From NCBI GenBank assembly GCA_900543795.1, contig UQSH01000047.1, positions 1 to 12,176 of the forward strand: a stretch of DNA of 12,176 nucleotides. The letters are read 5' to 3'. Positions 6,544 to 12,176 of the stretch are shown in pieces. The notes under the pieces are model-generated. The model ran no database searches. It saw only the letters and a list, made by a program, of their open reading frames with translations, and was not told the DNA's origin. A program made the translations under genes and the position numbers. Positions within the stretch are counted from its first letter, which is position 1. Every line of letters starts with the position of its first letter. The stretch is from an uncultured Oscillospiraceae bacterium. Lineage in GTDB: Bacteria; Bacillota; Clostridia; Oscillospirales; Acutalibacteraceae.

Positions 6544-8784
6544 CTATTTCTTTTTTACCTTATTAAGCATTGCGTTAGTTTTAAGGATTTGCTCCTTACT
6601 GAAGCCTCCGCCAATCATCATAATAACTCGCTTAATAGTAAAGCCCTTTGCCATTTCTACCATTGTTTTGTTAATCTTAAAGCCGGAAACACTCAATCCG
6701 TCTCCCTTTTTCTCGCCATTCTTTGGTTTCAACGAATCCTTTAGCATAAGGATAATTCTTAATGCACAGATTTTTCCTTTAAAGGTTGAAAGAATATCTC
6801 CGATGGTGTCATTAATGGAATAATAGCCTGCGGGCGTTTCTATTTCAAACCAGTTGATAACTGCGCCCTCTTCTTTAAGCCTGTAATCCTCATTAAAAGC
6901 ATCAACCTTTTTAATAACGCTTGAATCGGTTAATTCTCCTGCCTTTGCCGTAATTTGAGATTCACCGACATTTTTAACGGTAAAATAGAAGAAGGGATAT
7001 TTTCCTTTTGTCTGTCTGCCAACACTTTCGCCGTTTACAAAAAGCTCAACCTCAGGCTGATTTGAATAAACCGTAATTTTCGTTTCGTCCTCTACCCTGT
7101 CAACATATCTTTTTGAGCAAATATGAAGCATGGGCTTATCCGAAAGCCAAGCCTGATAAGCATAAAATGAATCTTTTTTATACTTACGGTCAAAGGTAAC
7201 AAGGCCTTTATGGTTCATACCGTTTTCGCCGCCCTCGGATCTTGCGTCTGCGGCGAAATCAAACATATTCCAAACATGAGTTGCCCAAAGATAAGGCATA
7301 TCAATTATCTGCTTAATCAGCTCCTCGTGGTAATAAGCCTGATACTCTTCACTGTAATCTCCCTGCTCGGGGTTTGAATTATGCCAATTAAGAGCCTCGC
7401 AGCCGTATTCACTTAAACCTATAACCCTGTTTGGATACTTTTTATGGAACGCATCAAACCAAGTTTTATACATATGAACATTGCCGCCATACCAGCCAAA
7501 ATAATGGTTATATGAAACTATATCGGTTAGATGAACGATTTCCTCATCTTGAGAGCACATTGTTAAAACAGCCATAGTTGTCGGCCTTGTTTTATCAAGT
7601 GAGTGAACAAGGTCATTAAGCTTCTTATGGTTATTAATAAGGCTCTTATCGGCGGCACCGCCCATTGTTATTTCATTTGAAATTCCCCAGGTTACAATGC
7701 AGGGATGATTATAATTTTGATATATAAGCTCCTTCATTTGAGAAATCGTGTTTTCAAGACCGTTTTCCATATGCCTTGAAATATAGGGAATTTCCGCCCA
7801 AACAACAAGACCCTTTTCATCGCAAAGGTCATAGAAATCCTGCGAATGCTGATAATGAGCAAGACGAATTGTGTTTGCTCCAAGTTCACAAATTAAATCA
7901 ATATCCTCCTTATGATGCTCATATTTTAAAGCGTTGCCTATTTCGGGACGGTCCTGATGGCGGGAAACGCCTCTTAAAGGATATTCCTTACCGTTAAGAA
8001 TAAAGCCATTTTTCGGATCCATTTTAAAGGAACAGCAGCCGAAGCGGCAGGATATTTCATCAACTGCCTTGCCGTTATCCATAAGCTTTGCTTTCAGTGA
8101 ATATAGGAACGGGTCCTTTGTTCCGTTCCAAAGATGAACATTCTCAATAACAAAATCAACACTTGGATTTTTTCCGTTGGCAGATTTTGAAGCTATTGCC
8201 TCCCCGTTGGCAAGAACAGTAAATTCCACCTCTCCGTCGCAATAAGCACAAACATTAACATTTGCATTTGCACCCTCAACAACAGGTGTTACGGTTAATC
8301 CCGGTGCGGCATAATAATCAAGATCAAAATGCTTTTCCTCAACGCCTATAAGCTTAACATCTCTGTAAATTCCGCCGTAAAAGGTAAAGTCCGCAACCTG
8401 AGGATAAACCCTGTCATTTGGACTGTTATCTGCAGAAACTGCAAGAATATTTTCATCAAGTATTTTATCAAGCTTTACTCTGAACGAGGAATATCCTCCG
8501 TCGTGAGATGTGATTTTTTCTCCGTTCCAAAAAACCTCTGCACTTGAATTAACTGCATCAAATTGAAGATAATTAACAGGCGAGTCCCCTATTTCCTCCT
8601 TCGTCAGCTTTCTAACATAAAAGCATTTTCCTCTGTAATAACCGTTTCCGCCGTCCTGTCCGTCAACTCCGTTCCAAGTGTGAGGAAGTGTTACACTTTC
8701 CCAATCGGCAGGAATTGAGGAGGGAGCGCCCTGTGCTTCCTTTGAAAAGTACCAACCGTCATTTATAACCTTAACAGTTCTCAT
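6544..8784 (-). CDS. Glycoside hydrolase family 2 beta-galactosidase with an added C-terminal helical domain
   Basis: This 746-aa enzyme hydrolyses beta-galactosides or related glycosides by the retaining mechanism. Order: a sugar-binding jelly-roll domain (about 1-150, with LPHTWNGVDGQDGG and YYRGKCFY), an Ig-like domain (about 155-255), the TIM barrel from about 258 (LRGVSRHQDRP, 270-280), then an Ig-like domain near 555-630. The acid/base Glu371 is in WGISNEI and the nucleophile Glu459 in GLSEYG; HVWNMFDFA (503-511) is also typical. There is no signal peptide, so it is probably intracellular. Residues about 645-746 form an extra tail: YYSINDTIGDIL, a linker rich in Lys and Gly, then MAKGFTIKRV and GGFSKEQI, suggesting helices. 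AAAGGGG upstream of the ATG is a good SD. It forms its own unit with promoter and terminator; no transporter or regulator is adjacent. Beta-glucuronidase or beta-mannosidase activity cannot be excluded. Confidence 0.92.
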   Translation of the reverse strand: MRTVKVINDGWYFSKEAQGAPSSIPADWESVTLPHTWNGVDGQDGGNGYYRGKCFYVRKLTKEEIGDSPVNYLQFDAVNSSAEVFWNGEKITSHDGGYSSFRVKLDKILDENILAVSADNSPNDRVYPQVADFTFYGGIYRDVKLIGVEEKHFDLDYYAAPGLTVTPVVEGANANVNVCAYCDGEVEFTVLANGEAIASKSANGKNPSVDFVIENVHLWNGTKDPFLYSLKAKLMDNGKAVDEISCRFGCCSFKMDPKNGFILNGKEYPLRGVSRHQDRPEIGNALKYEHHKEDIDLICELGANTIRLAHYQHSQDFYDLCDEKGLVVWAEIPYISRHMENGLENTISQMKELIYQNYNHPCIVTWGISNEITMGGAADKSLINNHKKLNDLVHSLDKTRPTTMAVLTMCSQDEEIVHLTDIVSYNHYFGWYGGNVHMYKTWFDAFHKKYPNRVIGLSEYGCEALNWHNSNPEQGDYSEEYQAYYHEELIKQIIDMPYLWATHVWNMFDFAADARSEGGENGMNHKGLVTFDRKYKKDSFYAYQAWLSDKPMLHICSKRYVDRVEDETKITVYSNQPEVELFVNGESVGRQTKGKYPFFYFTVKNVGESQITAKAGELTDSSVIKKVDAFNEDYRLKEEGAVINWFEIETPAGYYSINDTIGDILSTFKGKICALRIILMLKDSLKPKNGEKKGDGLSVSGFKINKTMVEMAKGFTIKRVIMMIGGGFSKEQILKTNAMLNKVKKK

Positions 8785-8820
8785 ACTTATATCCCCTTTA
8801 CAAATTTATTTATCCTAATA

Positions 8821-8849
8821 ATTATATAATAATATTATATTTTTTTCAA
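8821..8849 (-). promoter_or_regulatory. Strong sigma-A-type promoter for the beta-galactosidase
   Basis: On the minus strand TTGAAA (plus 8844-8849) lies exactly 17 bases from a perfect TATAAT (plus 8821-8826). The leader to the ATG is about 30 bases. No cre-like or other clear operator is seen beside it. Confidence 0.8.
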
Positions 8850-8954
8850 CCATAATGAAAAAAGTTTATATTTTCATAGATAAAGTGGTATGAAACACAC
8901 CGAACTGTTTTATTAACGCTCAGACCTTCACGGGTTAAAGTCCTGATCAATGTG

Positions 8955-8990
8955 AAAAAAAGCACATACCCCAAAGGGTATGTACTGCTT
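8955..8990 (-). terminator. Intrinsic terminator on the minus strand
   Basis: ACATACCC (8964-8971) pairs with GGGTATGT (8976-8983) around a 4-base loop, with AGC/GCT (8961-8963, 8987-8989) extending past a small bulge. The A-run 8955-8961 reads as T on the minus strand. It ends transcripts from the HTH gene or the candidate small RNA. Confidence 0.8.
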
Positions 8991-9049
8991 GTAGAATCAA
9001 ACAATGATTTTGTTTGAGCAATTGGTTTACAACCTTGCGATTTGAGTTG

Positions 9050-9073
9050 TCAAGTTGTAACTTTAATGCCCAT
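9050..9073 (-). CDS. Possible 7-residue leader peptide ORF (MGIKVTT)
   Basis: ATG at 9073-9071, stop TGA at 9052-9050, with a well-placed SD AGAGGT 8 bases upstream and a promoter about 50 bases before it. Its last codons form one arm of a hairpin. Too short for any homology argument; the claim rests on the signals alone. Confidence 0.3.
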   Translation of the reverse strand: MGIKVTT

Positions 9074-9102
9074 ATTCTTTTACCTCTTTTTTAATATTTT
9101 AA

Positions 9103-9124
9103 AATTATCATAGACTTGATAATT
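9103..9124. promoter_or_regulatory. Perfect inverted repeat at a start point, candidate operator
   Basis: AATTATCA (9103-9110) and TGATAATT (9117-9124) form an 8-base inverted repeat with a 6-base gap, directly downstream of the minus-strand -10. AATTATCATAG here (9103-9113) differs at one base from AATTATGATAG (9615-9625) in the HTH/kinase promoter region. Confidence 0.4.
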
Positions 9125-9153
9125 ATTATAGTGATATAATATAATTACTCCAA
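9125..9153 (-). promoter_or_regulatory. Promoter for the candidate small RNA
   Basis: On the minus strand TTGGAG (plus 9148-9153) lies 17 bases from a perfect TATAAT (plus 9125-9130). The -35 is weak (TTG only). It overlaps the last codons and stop of the HTH gene. Confidence 0.5.
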
Positions 9154-9570
9154 TAGCTCTAAATTATAATCGCTTAACAATTCATTGACTTCAATTAGGT
9201 TTGAACCCTTATTAAGGCAATAAATAAATACACTGTCTCTTGGATTACGGGCATATAAGTCAGAGGAATTTGCGATTTTTAAAAGCTTTCTTGTTTCTAA
9301 AACATTCAAACCCATTCCAAAAGCGAGCATAATCATTTTATCTCTGGAAGGGTTATCTTTATTACCATTAAAGATTTGATATGCATAATTCTTATCAATA
9401 TTGCTCTTTGTGATTACTTCACTCTTTTTGAGCTTCTTATCATTTAACAGCAGCTCCAAATATTCTGAAAGTGATGAAAATACAAGCTCGTCTATTTCTT
9501 CCTTGAAATAATCGCGTATTGATTTTTTGTTCTTTAGAATTTCTAATAATTCTTCTGTTGTCTTTTTCAT
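9145..9570 (-). CDS. Small XRE/lambda-repressor-like helix-turn-helix protein paired with a kinase
   Basis: This 141-aa protein is predicted to be mostly helical. After an N-terminal helical arm (1-30), residues about 34-100 resemble a lambda-repressor-like HTH: LSEYLELLLNDKKL, KKSEVITKSNIDKNYAYQI (49-67), then PSRDKMIMLAFGMGLN (74-89) and ETRKLLKIA. The C-terminal part (101-141) continues with more helices and ends YNLELLE. From memory, proteins of this type (SKSEVI...YQIF.G...PSRDK...AFGMGL) occur next to Ser/Thr kinase genes in Clostridia, as here. It may bind DNA, or be a partner or substrate of the kinase; the sequence does not decide. AAAGGAAG (9577-9584 on the plus strand) is its SD. 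It is divergent from the kinase, with an 87-base gap to the chosen kinase start. Confidence 0.8.
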   Translation of the reverse strand: MKKTTEELLEILKNKKSIRDYFKEEIDELVFSSLSEYLELLLNDKKLKKSEVITKSNIDKNYAYQIFNGNKDNPSRDKMIMLAFGMGLNVLETRKLLKIANSSDLYARNPRDSVFIYCLNKGSNLIEVNELLSDYNLELLE

Positions 9571-9618
9571 AAGGGCTTCCTTTATTGTGCCGGGAGGTTA
9601 CCACATAGCACTATAATT

Positions 9619-9647
9619 ATGATAGAATATTTTTATTGTTAAATCAA
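9619..9647 (-). promoter_or_regulatory. Promoter for the HTH gene
   Basis: On the minus strand TTGATT (plus 9642-9647) lies 17 bases from TATCAT (plus 9619-9624). An imperfect repeat CTAT...ATAG (9611-9625) covers the -10 and could be a regulator site; it also holds TATAAT (9612-9617) and TAGAAT (9623-9628) on the plus strand as possible kinase -10 elements. Confidence 0.55.
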
Positions 9648-9657
9648 GGTGTTTAGT

Positions 9658-10767
9658 GTGAAAAATCATACTAAGCCGATTGTTCTACATTTGAGGCACC
9701 CAAAATTCCCGATAGAAATTTTTAAAAACCTATTTGCAGTCGGAAAGGCTATGGAAAATAAAATGAATTATGAAATAATCAAAAATCTAAATGACCAAAC
9801 TAAAATAGCAAAGTACGGTGAAGAGCTTTTTGTGCTTAAAGAAATTCCTTTATCCGATACTGACATATACAAGAAATTGATTAACCTTAATTGCAGCAAT
9901 ATAGTTAAATTCTATGATACAGTTACAATTGACGGCCGTTTCTTTGTCGTTGAAGAGTATGTAAACGGAATCACTCTAAAAGACCATATTGATACAATAG
10001 GCTGTCTTGATGATGAGCAAACAAAGTATATTGCTCTGCAAATTTGTAACGGGCTGAAAGAAATTCACAAGCTTGGTATAATACATAGGGATATTAATCC
10101 AAATAATATTATGATTACTTCTAATGGAACTGTAAAGATTATTGATTTCGGAATAAGCAGAACCGTTAAACGAAATCAAAGCTTTGATACAGAAATATTG
10201 GGAACACAGGGCTTTACAGCACCTGAACAATTCGGTTTTCATCAAACCTCGGCTAAATCAGATATTTACTCTGTTGGTGTACTAATAAACTATATGAAAA
10301 CTAAACAGCTTCCGGGTGTTAAGCTTACGAATGGCTGGCTCAGTGAAATTGTATTGAAATGCACTCAAATAGATGAAATAAACAGATATGATGATATTGA
10401 TGATTTAATCAAATCAATAGAGAAGAAAAATAAAGCTAACCACTTTTTCAAATCCATTCCCGGATTTAGGAAAGGAGTATGGTGGCATTATATCATTGCC
10501 ATTCCATATTACATAACATTATTTGTTTTTTTACTCTTTTCTTTAATTACCGGAATATCGGTTAAAGATAGTATCCTTACTTTCGGTTTCTTTTTCTTTG
10601 CCTTTGCTTTACCCGTACCAATACTAACGAATTACTATAATTGGACAAGTAGATTTGAGTTTATCAAAAACAAAACAAGGTTTAGAAAAATCCTAATTCA
10701 AATTGCTTTTGCCTGTTTATCTGTTGTCGTTTCTTTTATCTGTATTATAGCAGATACAAATCCTTAA
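9658..10767 (+). CDS. Membrane-anchored serine/threonine protein kinase-like protein
   Basis: This 369-aa protein has a cytoplasmic kinase domain then three hydrophobic helices. Numbering from the chosen start: the ATP-anchoring Lys is K61 in FVLKE; the catalytic loop is IIHRDINPNNIM with Asp145; IIDFG has Asp163; GTQGFTAPEQF (182-192) is the activation-segment end; SDIYSVGVL follows. The glycine-rich loop is not recognisable, and the Lys usually two residues after the catalytic Asp is Asn147. Helices lie near 277-299, 305-323 and 344-364. No extracellular sensor domain is present. The GTG at 9658 was chosen because AAGGTG (9646-9651) is well placed; a GTG at 9649 overlaps that SD, and ATGs at 9751 or 9763 would remove 31-35 residues preceding the kinase fold. 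It probably acts with the divergent HTH protein. The ligase-like gene begins directly at its stop. Confidence 0.85.
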   Translation: MKNHTKPIVLHLRHPKFPIEIFKNLFAVGKAMENKMNYEIIKNLNDQTKIAKYGEELFVLKEIPLSDTDIYKKLINLNCSNIVKFYDTVTIDGRFFVVEEYVNGITLKDHIDTIGCLDDEQTKYIALQICNGLKEIHKLGIIHRDINPNNIMITSNGTVKIIDFGISRTVKRNQSFDTEILGTQGFTAPEQFGFHQTSAKSDIYSVGVLINYMKTKQLPGVKLTNGWLSEIVLKCTQIDEINRYDDIDDLIKSIEKKNKANHFFKSIPGFRKGVWWHYIIAIPYYITLFVFLLFSLITGISVKDSILTFGFFFFAFALPVPILTNYYNWTSRFEFIKNKTRFRKILIQIAFACLSVVVSFICIIADTNP

Positions 10768-11952
10768 ATGTTGTGCTGTGAGCACACCAAATCTCTTTTT
10801 TATTGTTGTATAATAAAATCATCAAATAAAAAAGAGTTTCTGAAAAAGATAATACCAATTTTTTTCTTTACAGCATATATGATATGGACATTTGTTTCTT
10901 GTATTTTTGCAGAAAATAAAAAAAATGTATTTGAGGGAACAGGATATAGAAAAGAAGGATATTTTATGTATTTAAATTATGCAGGATTCTTTTTATGTGC
11001 ATTTTTGCTTGATTCAGACCAGTTAAGGAAAATAATTTTAAATACAATCATTGTTGTTACAACATTAATGTCAATTTTGAGCTTGTGTGTGAGCATGAAA
11101 ATAAATCCTGTATTTTTTAATATGTATTTTTTAAATACAAGTCGTAAAAAAGCTTATTTTTCACAATTTAATCATTATGGATATTTTTTGATGATATCAT
11201 TGATGGCTTGTTTTGGAATGTATGTGACAGAGAAAAATAAGAAAATAAAAGTTTTATATTTAATATGTTTTGCATTTATAAGTTATATGTTGATATATAA
11301 CAATACATTTGGATGTTATCTTGCTGTTACAATATCAGTTATTTCGTATACAGTGTATAGCATTATTAAACGAAAAAATGCTGTAGCAGTATTAATAGCA
11401 ATATCAATTTTTGTGATATTATCATGCACTATAAAACAAGATTATAAAATTTTAGCTTTTGATAATATAAGGCAATTTGGAAATGATTTTAAAACTATAA
11501 TATACAAAATTCTAAATAAAGATGATGAAAAAATTGAAAAAGAATTTGAAAAAACAGGTACTTACAGAATGGTACTTTGGAAATATGGATTGCAATTTTT
11601 TGCTGAAAATCCAATTTTGGGGTATGGACCGGACAATTTAGGAACTAAATATGATTCGGTTGGAATAACTGACCAAGATAGACCACACAATTTATTGATA
11701 CAACTAGCAACAACATCTGGGTTACCAGGATTGATTTTATATGTAATAGCTGTTGGAATAATTATAATAAAAGGAATAAAAGAATTTTTAAAAAAAGATG
11801 AAAAAGGACAAGTATTCTTGTTGGTTGTTATAACATATTTAATATCAGCAATGTTTGGAAATTCAATGTATTATACTTCGCCATATTTCTTTATATTTTT
11901 GGGATTCCTCATGAACTCAAATTTTTATGATAAAAAAGAGTTAAAAGGGTAA
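10768..11952 (+). CDS. O-antigen ligase/polymerase-like (Wzy/WaaL) membrane protein, probably N-terminally shortened
   Basis: This 394-aa protein has about ten membrane helices and a large outside loop between helices 7 and 8. Family marks are AENKKNVFEGTGYRKEGYF (48-66), TYRMVLWKYGLQFFAENPILGYG (Arg267) before DRPHNLL (His307), and TSGLPGLILYV. Such proteins join or polymerise surface polysaccharides at the membrane. In relatives one or two helices come before the AEN motif; here only one clear helix (27-46) does, and the first residues MLCCEHTKSLFYCC look unlike a native start. The ATG abuts the kinase TAA and has no SD, so translation would need coupling, or the true 5' end was lost. Base use is noticeably more AT-rich, with mostly A/T third positions, than in the genes on the left. 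A strong terminator follows. No other polysaccharide genes are visible, so its substrate is unknown. Confidence 0.72.
   Translation: MLCCEHTKSLFYCCIIKSSNKKEFLKKIIPIFFFTAYMIWTFVSCIFAENKKNVFEGTGYRKEGYFMYLNYAGFFLCAFLLDSDQLRKIILNTIIVVTTLMSILSLCVSMKINPVFFNMYFLNTSRKKAYFSQFNHYGYFLMISLMACFGMYVTEKNKKIKVLYLICFAFISYMLIYNNTFGCYLAVTISVISYTVYSIIKRKNAVAVLIAISIFVILSCTIKQDYKILAFDNIRQFGNDFKTIIYKILNKDDEKIEKEFEKTGTYRMVLWKYGLQFFAENPILGYGPDNLGTKYDSVGITDQDRPHNLLIQLATTSGLPGLILYVIAVGIIIIKGIKEFLKKDEKGQVFLLVVITYLISAMFGNSMYYTSPYFFIFLGFLMNSNFYDKKELKG
10793..10836. repeat. Perfect 10-base inverted repeat near the kinase-ligase junction
   Basis: CTCTTTTTTA (10793-10802) and TAAAAAAGAG (10827-10836) are perfect complements separated by 24 bases, inside the first codons of the ligase-like frame. 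A smaller hairpin TGTGCT/AGCACA (10772-10786) lies just before. They may be a leftover kinase terminator or an attenuator. Confidence 0.4.
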
Positions 11953-11987
11953 AAAAGTACGAATATTTACATTATTCGTACTTTTTT
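11951..11987. terminator. Bidirectional intrinsic terminator after the ligase-like gene
   Basis: GTACGAATA (11957-11965) pairs with TATTCGTAC (11973-11981) around a 7-base loop, flanked by A-run 11951-11956 and T-run 11982-11988, so it works in either direction. It begins within the stop codon. Confidence 0.92.
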
Positions 11988-12019
11988 TACATAAAATTGG
12001 CATAATTTTGTCAAAAAAA

Positions 12020-12048
12020 TTGCAAAATTTGTAAAATAATGTTACAAT
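12020..12048 (+). promoter_or_regulatory. Extended -10 promoter for the NRPS-like gene
   Basis: TTGCAA (12020-12025) lies 17 bases from TACAAT (12043-12048), with TG at 12040-12041 giving an extended -10. The leader is about 50 bases and holds AAAGGATG (12087-12094). Confidence 0.65.
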
Positions 12049-12103
12049 ATTAGAGTATGAATTATACGCAAGTATATAATTATAAAAAAGGATGTTAAGA
12101 AAA

Positions 12104-12176
12104 ATGGGGAATTTAACAAACGCTCAGAAATCAATCTGGGTTACAGAACAATACTACAGAGGAAGTAGCATAAACA
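12104..12176 (+). CDS. Start of a probable nonribosomal peptide synthetase, condensation domain first (3' end outside window)
   Basis: Only 24 codons are visible. They begin MGNLTNAQKSIWVTEQYY and continue with RGSSIN. The pattern L-T-x-A-Q-x-S-I-W at the extreme N-terminus, then Q-Y-Y-x-G-x-S-I-N, is that of the first core motif of NRPS condensation domains in Clostridia, so the gene probably codes for a synthetase that opens with a C domain (a lipo-initiation or mid-assembly-line module). AAAGGATG (12087-12094) is a good SD 9 bases upstream; an in-frame ATG at 12092 would add MLRK but overlaps that SD. It has its own promoter and is insulated from the ligase-like gene by a terminator. With so little sequence, a stand-alone condensation protein is also possible. 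Confidence 0.7.
   Translation, partial: MGNLTNAQKSIWVTEQYYRGSSIN

Larger units (their letters stand above)
8955..9118 (-). ncRNA. Candidate short structured transcript with a 7-codon ORF
   Basis: This fills most of the roughly 360-base stretch between the beta-galactosidase and HTH genes. On the minus strand a promoter (9125-9153) would start RNA near 9118. It holds AGAGGT (plus 9082-9087) 8 bases before an ATG (9073-9071) encoding MGIKVTT and a TGA (9052-9050). Three hairpins follow: 9027-9033 with 9054-9060; 9004-9010 looped between 8997-9003 and 9011-9017; and the terminator. The 5' arm of the first hairpin lies within the last codons of the mini-ORF, so translation could alter folding. 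After the TGA the same frame stays open for 67 codons to 8849, so a decayed gene or a repeated element is an alternative. I do not recognise a known RNA family. The remainder, 8850-8954, shows nothing else I can support. Confidence 0.4.

Noticed and set aside
8849..9049. Minus-strand 67-codon open frame read as a protein gene
   Set aside because: It has no start codon with an SD of its own, begins only after a TGA, and runs through a strong terminator hairpin.
9649..9657. GTG at 9649 as the kinase start
   Set aside because: It overlaps the likely SD AAGGTG; the in-frame GTG at 9658 is correctly spaced from that SD.
1..12176. tRNA, rRNA, CRISPR arrays, transposases or long direct repeats
   Set aside because: Looked for on both strands; no cloverleaf, regularly spaced repeat or recombinase motif was seen.

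Overview
The window comes from an AT-rich Gram-positive genome, most likely a gut-type Clostridia (Oscillospirales or Lachnospirales). The best lineage marker is a SCIFF (six-cysteine-in-forty-five) peptide with its radical SAM maturase, a pair characteristic of Clostridia. Strong Shine-Dalgarno sites, compact intrinsic terminators and a carboxylate CoA-transferase agree with this. Species cannot be fixed from sequence alone.

Layout, left to right. (1) 1-228: the 3' end of a gene ending in a fibronectin type III-like repeat, closed by a terminator. (2) 420-2301: an unrecognised six-helix membrane protein whose end overlaps a PLP-dependent Orn/Lys/Arg decarboxylase-family gene. (3) 2284-3945: the RiPP locus. 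It has a near-consensus promoter over the decarboxylase stop codon, a 48-aa SCIFF precursor, an intrinsic terminator/attenuator, and the RRE-radical SAM-SPASM maturase. The precursor has Ser where the family's thioether donor Cys is expected and Ser where the acceptor Thr is expected. (4) 4038-6420: a 4-hydroxybutyrate/butyryl-type CoA-transferase, then a free-standing E2-type acyltransferase catalytic domain without lipoyl domains. (5) 6474-8849, minus strand: a GH2 beta-galactosidase with its own strong promoter, terminator and an unusual C-terminal helical tail. (6) 8955-9153, minus strand: a candidate short transcript with promoter, 7-codon ORF, three hairpins and terminator. (7) 9145-10767: a divergent pair of a small HTH protein and a membrane-anchored Ser/Thr kinase-like protein. 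(8) 10768-11987: an O-antigen-ligase-like membrane protein that looks shortened at its N-terminus and starts directly on the kinase stop codon. (9) 12020-12176: a promoter and the first 24 codons of what looks like a nonribosomal peptide synthetase starting with a condensation domain; it runs off the window.

Working links: the SCIFF precursor and maturase act together, with the hairpin between them probably setting an excess of peptide over enzyme. The CoA-transferase and E2-like protein are neighbours with plausible acyl-CoA roles but separate transcription signals. The HTH/kinase pair may be a small signalling unit; a shared AATTAT-S-ATAG motif occurs at its promoters and at the candidate small-RNA promoter. 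The right end looks like accessory, possibly transferred, DNA leading into a natural-product locus.
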